From: Smittia aterrima
Taxonomy: Eukaryota; Arthropoda; Insecta; Diptera; Chironomidae
Assembly: GCA_033063855.1 (NCBI GenBank)
Contig: CP093831.1
Span: forward strand, 16,120,001 to 16,184,000
Direction of reading: 5' to 3'
DNA length: 64,000 bases
The notes below the pieces were generated by a model, which did not search any database, had not been told where the DNA came from, and saw nothing but the letters and a program-made list of their open reading frames with translations. Position numbers and translations under genes: made by a program. Below are positions 48,909 through 60,366 of this stretch, piece after piece. How positions within the stretch are numbered: position 1 is the first letter of the stretch; the number at the start of each line of letters is the position of its first letter.

Positions 48909-50422
48909 CTATTCGAAGTGTCTGACGTGCGACTCAAAACGAATAGCTCGGGACTCTTGTGGTTGATAACGGTCGTTGTCTTTGTACTGCTTGGTGAAGG
49001 AAACAGTTCGTTTGATTGTCTTTTTGTTTCCAAAATTATTGAAGTCTGCGTTGTTGATTGGATTGAGAATTGAAGCTGGAGTGACGAGAGGTTCAGCAGT
49101 TGACTTAAGCGACGCTCTGGTTGGCATCAAAGGGCGTCCCATTCGAATACGAGCGAATCTTTCATTTTTATTATTGAGAGATGGATCAAGTTTAATTGCT
49201 GCAGATCGACCAGAGATGAAAGGTTTCTTAGTCGAAGTTGTTGGCTTCTTAGTTGTCATCATTGATCCTGTGTTCTTGTCCCAATTCTTTGATTCGTTAT
49301 GTTCAACTTTAAAGTTTTTTGGGTTCGAAGCGGATACAAACATGCACTCTTCTTGGACAGCGCCTTTGAGGTCTTTGCAGTAGTAGCAAGTCATGTCTCC
49401 TTTCATCATTTTGTTACATTGCGACCAATCTTTTGTTTTGAAATCACTGAATGCTTGATTGAGATTCGTTGACTTGAAATCTGAGCTTGGAATGATCTCG
49501 AAATCGTTTGCTGTTTTCGATTCTGGTTCAGCAACAATGATTTGTGCGAACTTTGGTGCATCGTAGTCATCTAGGTCATCGTTATCACCAGCGAGTTTGT
49601 AAGCTCCGTAATCAGTTTCGTCAGCTTCGCTGAATGATTTCGCTGGTTTGGGGCCGCTCGGTGGTGGATTAACGGCAGCTTCTTCATGACCTTCATCCTC
49701 GTCTTCGGTATCTTCAGGATCTTCAACTTCAATTGGAGATGGCTTCTTGTAATTATGAGATTTCTTGGTTAAGAAAGCAACTTTCTTGTCATCGGGTTCA
49801 GATGAGTAAGCACATGATTCAGAGTTATCGCCTGTGTCAGGGTCTTCACAAGTCGAACAAACCATACCGTCTTTCTCGTAGTGCTTGCAGTTTCCAGGTT
49901 TCTTGTGAAGCTCAGCAACTTGTTTCTCGGACAAAGCCTTGATTCTCTCGTAGTCAGTTTTGGTGTCATAGAACCAATCGTGATCGACTCCATAATCAGT
50001 TTCATCTCCAGCTCCTTCTTCGTGCTCGCCACCATCTTCATCAACACTTTTCTCAGTGTAATCATCGCTTTCATCGTCGCCGTCATCATCATGAGCTTGC
50101 TGCTGTTGTTGAAGCTTCTTGTACTCTTGCTTTTTGTCCAAATGTTTCTCTCCAATTCGATCGAAGTTTCGTTTCATGAACTTATCGTAATCAGTGTCGT
50201 ACTTATCATTAGGGCTACGACGATCACGATGATCTGTGGAAACTTTTTGTTATCTCTCTTCGAAAACTTTTCAAGTTTAAACACTTACGAGATTCATCAC
50301 CATTCACATTCCATGTTAGGAACACTCCAAAGATCACCACCAAAACCACAAATTGCATCTGAAATATTGAAACAAACTTTAATTTTTTAACTTTTAAAAC
50401 TTCACTTTAACTTCACCTTCAT
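48909..50422 (-). CDS. Secreted acidic protein with two Cys modules
   Basis: Exons (minus): 50422-50417 (only ATG AAG), 50358-50289, 50233-48909; 466 aa. The signal peptide is roughly residues 1-22 (MKMQFVVLVVIFGVFLTWNV...). The body is strongly acidic (runs of D/E from about 70 to 110) with a short poly-Gln stretch. Two related cysteine modules occur: C-x9-C-x2-C-x11-C at about 141-166 (NCKHYEKDGMVCSTC) and a second with C-x9-C-x2-C-x10-C in the middle (QCNKMMKGDMTCYYC). The C-terminal third is basic and Arg/Lys-rich. Paired DETDYG motifs precede and follow the first module. It may be an extracellular matrix, cuticle or tube protein, but no named family is recognised. Possible TATA (TATAAG, minus) lies at 50512-50507. 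If exon 1 is wrong, translation could start at the next Met (50358). Confidence 0.8.
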
Positions 50423-51123
50423 GTTTCACGATAAATGTTTAGAGCGATGAATGTCTTTAATCGAGGCTGATGGATAACTAAGATACTTTTCATAGAGAGT
50501 GCCGAACTTATATTGGTGAAAAGCACGAAGAGAATTCTGTAGCGCATGATTGGCCATAAAATTGCTGCTTAAACCGTTCACTAAGTCTGATGTCTACAGA
50601 CTCGACCGATTGGCATGAAGAAAAGAGAGAATTATCAAATTCATGAATGAAATCCCAGCGCTGCATAATCTGAAGCAAGAAGATGGAGAAAGAACTGTTG
50701 TCGATTAAGAATCGAGTGCACTACTTCATGACTTTCCAGAAGTCAAGAGGTTGCGAACAATTGCATGATACAAAGCTTGGAAAAGTTCATTGAACTTTTA
50801 TTCGAAATAGATTTTGCACGCTTCAAACTTTTAGCAGCAGCAAAAACAAAAACTTTCAATTAGAATCGATCTCAACAATTGACAATTTACGGGGATTTCT
50901 TTTCATAAGAGTTTAAAAAAATGGATCATCGAGCGTTTCAAAAGATCAAGGCTGAAGGTCGCTGATAACGTGAGGATCTAGTCACTGAGTTATCAATTTT
51001 ATTGTCATTTCCCTCGGTTCTTATCAGCTCTTCACTGACTTCAAACTCTTAATTGTCTGATAATCTAAGTAACAAATCCAATTTTTTTAGACTCAGAAAA
51101 TATTTTATTTCTTTAACGAAAAG
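50423..51123. other. Spacer between acidic protein gene and small helical gene
   Basis: No gene seen. It contains the promoter of the acidic-protein gene and the 3' end of the small helical gene (AATAAA on minus near 51108). Confidence 0.5.
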
Positions 51124-51441
51124 TTATGAAGCTGGAGTTGGAACTGCATCATCAGGTTTCAAAGCATTTTGGATGTTATTAGCGAGTTTGCCTCCGAGTT
51201 CTTTTGCCTTCTCTCCGAATTCGTTCAAGTTTCCGACGATTTTCTTGATGTTGTCTTCGCTGAAAGTGTTCTCGATTCCTGTTTTGAGTTGGTCCAAGAG
51301 GTTGGGAGTTGTAGCTTCTTCATCAGCCACAACGAACTAAAAGCAAATAAAGGTGAAACAAATGAACTCCTAAAAGCATCGTAATCGACTTACCTGAACG
51401 AAGAAGAAGACAACGATGAAAACTAAAGCGAGTTTCGTCAT
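51124..51441 (-). CDS. Small secreted helical protein A
   Basis: Exons (minus): 51441-51394 and 51336-51124; 86 aa. The signal peptide spans MTKLALVFIVVFFFVQ | FVVA with the intron (phase 0) after Gln16. The mature ~65 residues are lysine/glutamate-rich with regular hydrophobic spacing and no Cys (LLDQLKTGIENTFSEDNIKK), consistent with amphipathic helices. A paralogue at 51876-52308 shares the segment around FSDENIN/FSEDNIK. It has the same intron plan as the apolipophorin-like gene and the gene at 60367. An initiator ATCAGTC lies at 51499-51493 with a weak TTTAAAA 28 bp upstream. Function unknown. Confidence 0.75.
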
Positions 51442-51875
51442 TTTGTTCGTGAGAATATTTAGAAGATCTAACTCGTTGCAAGTTAAAATTGAGACTGATC
51501 GTAGACGATTGAACGAGTTTTAAATTTGTGTTCTGGCTTGGGATGATCTTGATAAGAAAGTTGAATCCTCTCCATTCGTCTCTCTCTGAGAATCTAATGA
51601 CAAATTCATGTTTTCATGTTAAGTAGGGTCAAGAATTTTCTACCTGTCTAGTAACGATTTATACAACAAAGCATAAGAGAAACTAACAACTAACTTTGTT
51701 ATGTAAAATGATCAACAAACGAGAGCATGATGTCATACAATCAAACAAAAAAGATTTTAAATTTAATGAAACGCGTCACTTTATTCAGAGAAGCTTTCAG
51801 TCGACAAATCAGTAGAAAACAAGTGCAACAGGTCAATTAGAAATGTTTTGCTTTATTATCATAAACTTTATTTGA
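51442..51875. other. Spacer between small helical genes A and B
   Basis: No gene seen. The promoter of gene A (initiator at 51499-51493) and 3'UTR of gene B, whose AATAAA is at about 51873-51868 just past its stop. Confidence 0.5.
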
Positions 51876-52308
51876 TTAGGCTGCAGCAGGGGCAGCTACA
51901 GGGGCTTCAGTGGACGCTTCGTTCTTCTTCAAAATGTTTTGAACGCCAGTTGAAACACTATCGTATGCAATCGACGAATAATTTTTCACCTGGCCACCGA
52001 ACTCGCTTAATTTATCTTTTGCTTTCTGAAATAAAATTCAATTAACACAACGCAAATTCGACACGTGACTGCTATGACTCACGTTGATGTTTTCATCCGA
52101 GAATGTTTTCTTTAATCCACTTTTGATTGAATCGAGAAATGACTCGGTTGTAATCTCTGTTGGTTGGTCAACGGTATCGCGTTGAAGGCGAGCGGACATT
52201 GCAATCTGAAAAGAATTCAAATTACTTAATCCAGAAACTAAAAACTTTAACAAAAGTTACCTGAACAATGCAGAAAGCGGCAACAAACAAAAGCGCGAAT
52301 TTTGCCAT
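51876..52308 (-). CDS. Small secreted helical protein B
   Basis: Exons (minus): 52308-52261, 52205-52083, 52025-51876; 106 aa. Signal peptide MAKFALLFVAAFCIVQ | IAMSA with a phase-0 intron after Gln16, as in gene A. The mature part has no Cys; FLDSIKSGLKKTFSDENIN resembles gene A and the C-terminus is Ala/Pro-rich (APVAAPAAA). The second intron also lies at phase 0 between related helices. The protein is probably a secreted amphipathic helical peptide; the biological role is unknown. AATAAA lies only a few bases after the stop. Confidence 0.75.
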
Positions 52309-53173
52309 TATTTTCGATCGACGAGCTCAATGAATGATCTTAGCGACTGAAGGCTTCTCACTGAAATGAATTACGAATGAGCGTCGCAAGAAAAAAATAT
52401 TCACAGTCCGATGATATTCAATCAGCGGTTGGAGCACGTTCGCTTTGAGCGGCAATCACAACAACTTCTCGTATGTGAGAATTGATAGCTAAGTCATTGC
52501 GTTCGAAGCCCTGAAGCTTGAAATGATAATTCATTTGTTTTAATGGACGGTTAGCGAATTCTGTTAGCATCCATTATCGATACACAAACTTACTTTTACA
52601 CTCTCGATCGAACAGAGACGAGAGTGAACGTCGTGTAAATAAATTAATACGATGACGACCTTCGGACTAGAAAAGTCATCAGAATTGAGAGAAATTGAAA
52701 TTTAATGATATGTTTCCGAGAAGAGAGTGTGATTTGATGTCTAGACTTGCATCTCATTCAAGACCAAACTACAAGTTTGCTGCAATTTTACTGATCAGAT
52801 TATGAATTCTCTTGAATATTTGACTTAAGGCGAATGAATAAAGATATCTTCGCAAGAATCGTCTCTTATTCATAATTGCAGTCTCTAGTATGCTCATGAG
52901 ATTTCCAGTTTAACGTTTGTTTCAAAACTGAACTCTAAATTGGTTGCATACCTTTAAGGCAGCAAGTCTAGCGGTTTTATGTTGAGATTAAAACAAAGTC
53001 TATTTGTATTTCGCGAACCCTTATCAAATAATCTCTTTATCAGATCAGCTCATTTAAAATGAGTCATTTTGTTAGATTGCAATCTTATCAAAAAAAAAAA
53101 ATTATTGCCTAAAATTAGTTGAAGCAGAAACTTGGAAGTGTGGAGTTAGAAAAGTGTTTTATTTTTCCTCGGG
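52309..53173. other. Spacer before LRR genes
   Basis: About 0.86 kb between the divergently placed gene B and LRR gene 1. No gene seen; AT-rich, with no clear promoter motif assigned. Confidence 0.5.
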
Positions 53174-54343
53174 ATGAATATTTATTTCGTTACTTTATTG
53201 CTCGTCCTGAGCACGATCGGATCAACTCTAGCACAACAGGCGACCTGTGTATTTATCGATTCGCCTAGTACCGGCTACACTTGCACATTAGTCAATGGAA
53301 ACTTTACTGAACCAAACCAATTATTCACCATCGATGGCGTCCATCTTCCTGGAAAGACAAACGATCATGTCATATCAATGACAACTCATAATTTAGTTTT
53401 GAGTTATTTCCCTCAGATAATATTTGATCAATTCAGAAGACTTCAAGAGCTTTCTCTGAGCTCGGTTGGTTTAATAGAGCTTCATCAACCATGGCGCAAT
53501 TGTGAGCATCTTACAACGCTTCGATTTAATGGCAACCGACTTGAGCGACTGCCTGGAAGAATTTTTGAGACTTGCTTCAGACTTCAAGAGTTGTTGATAA
53601 CTAATGAAGTAAACTTAAGGGAAATTGATTCAATGGCTTTTTCAGGCTTGCAATCCCTTAGAAGTTTAGTATTCAATCAGTTGCCATCATTCTCTGAATT
53701 ACGAAGAGAAATGTTTGATCAAATTCCAAATCTCTCTCGTTTTACTATGACGATGACAAACCTCCAGCAGATTAGTCCAAATGTTTTCCATCCACTTCGC
53801 AGAGTTCAATTTATCACCTTGCAAAACAGCCAATTGACAACAATTCCTTCAGAAGCATTCAATGATTTAACAATTCTCCAAAACATCAACTTAAATGGAA
53901 ACTCTAGGCTAGCAAATATAGAGTCTGAGTCTTTTAAAGCTTTGTTGAATCTGCGCACTCTCTCTATCTTAAATGGAAGCTTAAGTGAACTTCGAACTAA
54001 CTCATTTGATGTCCTCACGAACTTGAATTCGTTAGATTTGAGATACAATGGAATAGCAAAAGTCGAGCGAAGCTTCTTTCAAAACTTTCCCAACTGGCAA
54101 ATGGTCAACCTTGAAGGAAATGATTGTATTGATTCCCGATTCTTTCGCCATCAAAATGAAGTGAACGGAACAAAAATGGAAGAATGTTTCAATAGATTCG
54201 ATGGACCTACAAGCACAGCTCCCACAAGCACAACTCCATCATCGACATTGCCTGGAGAAACTTCAACATTGGGAGCTTCAACTGTGACGCTAAGCTTTGG
54301 ATTAGTTTTATCTTGTTTGCTGATTGTCAGAGAGTTTTGGTAA
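53174..54343 (+). CDS. LRR protein with GPI-type tail, copy 1
   Basis: 389 aa, intronless. Signal peptide residues 1-20 (cleaves after STLA). The N-terminal cap has two Cys (ATCVF, GYTCTLVNG). About eight extracellular leucine-rich repeats follow with phenylalanine-rich consensus (for example LTTIPSEAFNDLTILQNINLNGNS), then a Cys pair near DCIDSRF and EECFNRF, a Ser/Thr/Pro linker of about 30 residues likely O-glycosylated, and a hydrophobic C-terminus (LSFGLVLSCLLIV) without cytoplasmic domain, suggesting a GPI anchor signal. LRR proteins of this shape in insects mediate recognition or adhesion; no orthologue is named. The next gene is a tandem paralogue. Confidence 0.8.
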   Translation: MNIYFVTLLLVLSTIGSTLAQQATCVFIDSPSTGYTCTLVNGNFTEPNQLFTIDGVHLPGKTNDHVISMTTHNLVLSYFPQIIFDQFRRLQELSLSSVGLIELHQPWRNCEHLTTLRFNGNRLERLPGRIFETCFRLQELLITNEVNLREIDSMAFSGLQSLRSLVFNQLPSFSELRREMFDQIPNLSRFTMTMTNLQQISPNVFHPLRRVQFITLQNSQLTTIPSEAFNDLTILQNINLNGNSRLANIESESFKALLNLRTLSILNGSLSELRTNSFDVLTNLNSLDLRYNGIAKVERSFFQNFPNWQMVNLEGNDCIDSRFFRHQNEVNGTKMEECFNRFDGPTSTAPTSTTPSSTLPGETSTLGASTVTLSFGLVLSCLLIVREFW

Positions 54344-54601
54344 AAAAAGAAGACAAGAAATATCGGATAGACAAGGAACATTGATTCATTTTCTTCGTGA
54401 TAAAAAGTTTTATGCGCAATCATCGAAACTATGTAAGATTTATCAGAGATCATTAAAGAAATATCAGCAAAACTTATCTAAATCCTCTTTGTTATCAGAT
54501 TGCAATTTAAAATCTAATCAAACTCAGTTTGAAAATAATTTTTTGCATTCATTGTGTTGACTTGAAAGAGTGAAGAAGGTTTCAAATATTTTAGGCAAGA
54601 A

Positions 54602-55768
54602 ATGAAAATTTTTGCAGCAATTTTCTTTTTCGTGTTGAGCTCAATTGGCTTTTCTCAAGCTCAACAAGCCACTTGCACGTTTGTCGAGAATTCTGCTTTT
54701 GGTTATACTTGTAGATTCGTTAATGTGCATTTCACGAATCCGAATCAACAATTCATCATTGGAGGTGCCCATCTTTCTGGAAGAACAAACAACGATGTCA
54801 ACAACATCGAAACGGAAAATTGTGTTTTCAATTATTTCCCTCAACAAATATTAGATCAATTCCCAAGGGTTCAACAGATTTCTTTACTCTCTGTTGAGTT
54901 GATAGAGCTTCATCAGCCATGGCGCAATTGTGGTCAGCTCTTTACTATTCATATTGGAGGCAACAGACTTCAACGAATTCCTGGAAGAATCTTCGAGGCT
55001 TGCACTCAAGTGATTCTCGCTACAATTCGTTATGAGAGCAACTTAAGAGAAATCGATGACATGGCTTTTGCTGGATTGCAAAGTCTCGTGTCCTTAGCAT
55101 TTGAAGAGTTGCCAGCACTCACTGAACTAAGCCCAGGAATATTCCAACAAATTCCAATTTTAGATTGGTTTATATTGATCGCGACGAACGTCGAGCAACT
55201 TCCTTCAAACGTTTTTCGTCCTCTTCGATTTTTAAGAGTCGTCGAAATAAGAAACAATCAACTGACAACAATTCAATCTGAAGCCTTCAATGAATTACCA
55301 AACTTAAACTTTGTCTTCATTGCAGGAAACTCTCGACTATCAAATATTGAACCGGAAGCTTTCAAAGGCTTGTTGAGTTTAGAGTTTTTAAGTCTCGAAA
55401 ATGGAAATTTAACTGAGCTACGAACAAATTCGTTTACAGCCCTTCCAAGTCTTCACTTTTTCAACATTAGTTCAAATGGATTGGTAAAGATCGAAAGAAA
55501 CTTCTTTGACAACCTTCCAAACCTTGAGCAAATGCTAGCAACCGGAAATGAATGTGTCAATCATACTTTTATCGATGTTTTAAAGAAACGTTCCGAATTC
55601 TATGAAATATTGGAAGAATGCTTTGAAAGATTTGATGCAATTACAACAACTACAGAACAAACAACAACAGTGACAGCACCAACTACAACCACGGACCAAG
55701 CAACTTCGATTACGTTAAGCTTCGGATTAATTTTATCTTGCATTCTAATTATAAAATTTTCTTGGTAA
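54602..55768 (+). CDS. LRR protein with GPI-type tail, copy 2
   Basis: 388 aa, intronless, tandem paralogue of the gene at 53174 (258 bp apart). Signal peptide 1-20, same N-terminal cap (ATCTFVEN, GYTCRFVNV), leucine-rich repeats, C-terminal Cys pair, Thr-rich linker and hydrophobic tail (LSFGLILSCILII). Shared IELHQPWRNC and LQRIPGRIFE/LERLPGRIFE segments show close relationship. Differences concentrate in the central repeats' exposed faces, suggesting diversified binding. Intronless coding of an LRR protein next to a copy is compatible with retroposition then duplication (inference). A poly(A) signal is at 55860-55865. Confidence 0.8.
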   Translation: MKIFAAIFFFVLSSIGFSQAQQATCTFVENSAFGYTCRFVNVHFTNPNQQFIIGGAHLSGRTNNDVNNIETENCVFNYFPQQILDQFPRVQQISLLSVELIELHQPWRNCGQLFTIHIGGNRLQRIPGRIFEACTQVILATIRYESNLREIDDMAFAGLQSLVSLAFEELPALTELSPGIFQQIPILDWFILIATNVEQLPSNVFRPLRFLRVVEIRNNQLTTIQSEAFNELPNLNFVFIAGNSRLSNIEPEAFKGLLSLEFLSLENGNLTELRTNSFTALPSLHFFNISSNGLVKIERNFFDNLPNLEQMLATGNECVNHTFIDVLKKRSEFYEILEECFERFDAITTTTEQTTTVTAPTTTTDQATSITLSFGLILSCILIIKFSW

Positions 55769-58192
55769 TAAGATAAAAGTAAATTCATTTTGAGTCTAAA
55801 TCAACGTGGACATTTTCTATAATCATTACGGAATTGATACTCGCTTGAGAAAGATGTGAAATAAAACATTTGTCAAAGTTATCAAAATAAATTCAAAAAG
55901 TTATTAGAGCTGAGAAAATAAGAGAATTAGCTAATTGCAAATATATCTTCCGTTCTCACGGCCTTTGGCTTCATTTGCTCTTTCAATTATTTTTTCACTT
56001 TCGTTTCCAGTTAAAAATTGCGAATTCTCATCAAGTTAAATCTCTTCAAAGAAAATTTTCCGCTTTAGGAAGCTTATGAAGAAGAAATTTAACTTCTGTG
56101 CAGATCACTCAGAGACCTCGAGCTATTGTTTCAATTTGTAATTATTAAATGATCAGCATCTCAATTCAAAATACTTTCACATCGTAAAGCCTTTAGACAA
56201 AATAGATGAGAACTCGTTGAGAAACCGTTTTGGGTCATATCTCGAGGGAACAATTATTATTCGAGATTTTTTTAGAAAATATTTGAAAAAATATGAAATA
56301 AAAATTCTCCTCATAAAAAGCCCTTCAAATGAATCTTCGCTATAAATCACCATTATCATCGAGGAAATGATATTACGAATCTCATAAAGAAGATTTCAAT
56401 AATTGAGGTTCACTTACGATTTCAATTAAGTTTTCACTTTCATTTCAATCACACATCGTGTGATGATCTCTCATACAAAGATATCACTTTTGGAAGCTTG
56501 ACGACGATGACTTTTTCATTTAGGGCATTAAGCTACAAAGTCGAATGAAGTCTTTCTAAAATTTACTTTCGCATTTTTCTTTACTTCATTAATTTTCTCC
56601 AGACGCAAACAGCTCCGAATTGAAAAATTATTGAAAACTTTATGGGTCAAATCGAGAGGAAATAAAAATTGAAAGAATTCGCTGGAAGCAAATCGGGTTA
56701 ACGGTAAAGCAAAGTCAGTTACAGAATCGTGATATCCAATGAACATTTATTAGATGCTAACCTGAGTCATTTCTATGTGAGAGGCGATAATGATTGATTG
56801 TGATTTAGAACGAAACTTTAAGAGAAATCTTTCAAGTTCTCAATGATTTTCTTTTTCCTATGTAAGTCTAAAGAAAATTTTAGTTCAATTGATTAAATTA
56901 GTTCTGTTATTTCCAAACAAATTGGATTGAATAAAAAATTAGTTTTGCTTGTTTTAATGAAAGAATTCGCTATAAGACTGACCCGCTTACGGTAGTCACA
57001 CGATTTCGCATCAATCTTTTCCCTCGACAAATCAAATTTAACTGTTAGAAGCAGCGTGAGAGAATCTAAAAGCGCAGATCACCAAATCGAGTGTCAATAT
57101 TTCGTTACACGAATGATTGCTTTAACTCGCTTTCATCCCATCGAATCATCACATCGGGGGACACAGTTTCTCTAATGTCTCCCTCGAGAATTAAACTTTC
57201 GCTCATTTTAAATTTTTTAAAAAGAAATTTCTTAAGTTTAACGATTCAATTCAATAAAGATAAATCAATCTCTCTTCGATTATTCAATTCATTGATAAAC
57301 TGTTGAATCTGTTAGCGAGACTAACATTGAATATTCTTTGTTTGTAACACGGAAGCAAAGTTAAATGGTGTCAACTCTCTAAGACCTTGTTCTGAGTGGG
57401 ATCTGCGTTCTATTGCATAACGAATTGCGAGCAGTTGAGCCGATGCACTTACAAGTTGAATTTTTATTGAATTATCCGAGAGGCGCCGTTATTTGAAATC
57501 AATCGAGTTTGATGTTGATTTAATTGAGCGCGAGTGATGAGGGTTGTTGACTCTTGACTCGAGATGTGAAGATAACATTTCCAAGTCAACAATCTGATCA
57601 ATTAATTGCTCAATCGACTCATCAGCGCACGCCAAATTCAATTTAATAATGTGCAACTATTTCTTCTCAAAGACTCGTTAGGTTTTCTTCGTCTTCGCTA
57701 AAGCAATGAGCATGAGAAATATTGAGCAAACTGAGAGCTTTGCAATCTCATCGCTCGCTTTTCTTACTTTCACTCGCACATAAATATATTAAAGAAGCTT
57801 AAGAAATCTTTGGGCCTTGGCAGTGAAGTCTTCATTCTTTCATTGGACTTTTAATCGTTAGGTCGCAATAAACATTTTCTCGTCGAGAGGAGAAATATCG
57901 TGAACAGTTTATTAGACAGAAAGTGATTCAGTGACTAAGAAATTTTCAAAGAAAAAGTCGAGTCGGGTTAACTAAGGAAGAACATTAGTACAACGGATGC
58001 GTTTTTCAATGAACTCTCGAGACGCGACGATTGCTCACCAAGTTTGTTTTTTGCTTTTGTGAATGAATTGACAAGAAAAATATTTTTTCTCACAATAATC
58101 AAGAAACGAAAAAGATTGTTCAGCAGAATTATTAAAAGAAATTTCCGCGAAGTTTGAGTGTCCAAAATCAGGAAATGATATTTCAGTTTGTA
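55769..58192. other. Non-coding stretch before Kazal gene
   Basis: About 2.4 kb. The first part is the LRR gene 3'UTR with AATAAA at 55860-55865. No further gene seen; open frames at 56177-56746, 57091-57306 and 57968-58165 have no signal peptide with a plausible mature region and no splice partner. Confidence 0.5.
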
Positions 58193-60092
58193 ATGAAGAA
58201 ATTAACCATCACGTTGCTGCTTTCTGTGCTTCTAACAGTTCAAGCTCAAGGTTTGTCGTTGATTTGCGAAAAAAAAATTGTTTTTGAAGAAAAAGTCTTT
58301 CAGAAACTCTATCAGCAAAATCTCGACAACACAAAGCGATGTCTCTTCACTGTCCACGATCCTGTCCACAAGTTGGAGCTGACGTTGAGCCTATTTGTGG
58401 CTCGGATGGAATTATTTATCCAAGTTTATGTGAAATGAAAAAGAAAACGTGCACGAGAGGAAACTTGAATGAAATTAAAGAAGATTTCGAAGGCTGTGAA
58501 CGAGCGAAAGGTTCTCAATGCGAACACAAGTGAGAATATTTCTTAAACTGCATTCTGCAATTTATCAAAGTGTTTCAAATTGAAAAAATATCTTTATCAA
58601 GGTGTCCATCTGAGAAAGATCTGATTTGTGGGACTGACGGTCGAACTTATCTAAATCGATGTATGTTGAAAGTACAATCATGTCGAGTCGGAAAGGCTGC
58701 GGTTTCTGTGGCACACTTGGGATCATGTTCTCCTGGATCAGTGACGCGTGAACAATGTCCACTAAACTGCGAGAGTGCACCGCAAGACGGGCCAGTTTGT
58801 GGCTCTGACGGAAATGTTTACAACTCAACTTGTCAAATGAAATTAATCACTTGCGGTCAGGGAGTCGTAAGAAGATTTATTTAAAACGTGAATTGAATTT
58901 CGGTAAAACGAATTTTTTCGTTTAAAGGTTCGCACGAATAGAAAGCATTGCCAAAGCACGAGAAACTGTCGTGAATCTTGTTGGCGCATCGCAAAGCCAA
59001 CCTGTGGCTCCGACGGACGACTTTATACAAGCGCGTGTAAAATGCGATCTTCAAACTGTGGCAAACACATATTTGAAGTGCCGATCTCGTTTTGCATGAG
59101 TCAGGAGAGAACGGGAAGTGCAGACAACTTCTTAGGTGACTGTCCCACATCTTGCGGCGCTGAAGAAGAGAAAATTATTTGTGGAAGTGATGGCAATGTT
59201 TACACATCCGAATGTGAACTCAAGATGCTTAACTGCGGGTGAGTTTCGACTCTGATTTACTTTAACCAATTAAGTTAAAAAAAAACTTTTCGTCAACAGA
59301 GGCTCAAAGAAAAGTGTTCAAGTCGTACCAAGTGAGAAATGTTCGAAGAAAGTCGATCGCTGTAGGAAAATGATTGAAAGCTCTTGCAAACTATCGCAAT
59401 CAAAGTTCAACTCGATGTTTAAGCAGAGCAACGAGATTTGCGGAACGGACGCAAAATCTTATGCTGATGAGTGTGAGTTGCTCGAAGCAACTTGTTTGTA
59501 AGTTTAATTCATTTTCTTATTTAGTTTCAACTTTAAAATTTTCTTTGATTTCAGACGCGGCGTTCAAATGGCACACGCAGGTCGTTGTACAAGTCTAAAG
59601 AAAGAAGTTGATTGCGAAGCATGCACGAAAGATGATCGACAACCACAACCGATTTGTGGATCTGATGGTAACGTTTATCACTCACGGTGCGAGATGAAAC
59701 AGCAAACTTGTGGACTTCGAGTTGTTCCAGTTTCACTTCAAAACTGTCGACGAACTCAATTCTGTGAAGCGAATTGCGATGAACAAACAGCAAACTTTGT
59801 TTGTGGCAGTGATAACAAATTATATAAATCGGAATGTCAGATGAGAAAATCAGCATGTGGAAAACATATTTACGTTGTGCCTTTAAAGCGTTGCATGACT
59901 GCTTTCTCCTTCAAAGGTTGCAATCGAATTTGTCAACAAGACTTTGAACCGGTTTGCGGCTCCGACAATAAAACTTATTCGAACGAATGTTTCTTGAGCA
60001 TCGAGGGATGTCGATCAAGGAATTTATTAACGAAGAAACACATGGGACCATGTGGACGACCAGAGCAGCCATCGACAAATTATTTATATTGA
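58193..60092 (+). CDS. Secreted nine-domain Kazal protease inhibitor
   Basis: Exons 58193-58250, 58304-58529, 58602-58866, 58928-59238, 59300-59497, 59555-60092; phases agree; 531 aa. Signal peptide 1-17 (MKKLTITLLLSVLLTVQA). Nine Kazal-type cores with the CGSDG/CGTDG-x-Y...C hallmark occur in series: CGSDGIIY, CGTDGRTY, CGSDGNVYN, CGSDGRLY, CGSDGNVYT, CGTDAKSY, CGSDGNVYH, CGSDNKLY, CGSDNKTY. Kazal domains inhibit serine proteases by a loop ahead of the core; the residues there differ between domains, suggesting more than one target. The sixth domain has an unusually long segment between its early cysteines. Exon borders do not coincide strictly with domains. A poly(A) signal is at 60168-60173. 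Confidence 0.9.
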
Positions 60093-60366
60093 ACGAAAAT
60101 CACTTGAGACATTCGCTAGTCACTTTAAGCTCTGTTGAGAATGTTTCAGTTTAAAATTCTTTATTTAAATAAAATCGAAAGTTTTGTTGAATGAAAGAGA
60201 ACTTTCAGGGTTTAGCGTCCAATTCTCAATTCAGTGGATCAGCAAACAAATCGTAACTTTCAGGCGCTAAAAATATTTGTTTGTCTTAAAAATTTTATTT
60301 TTCATACATTTTCTGGAATCTTTAAACAATAAAAGAAGAAAACAAAAATTTATTTAAAAAATGTGA

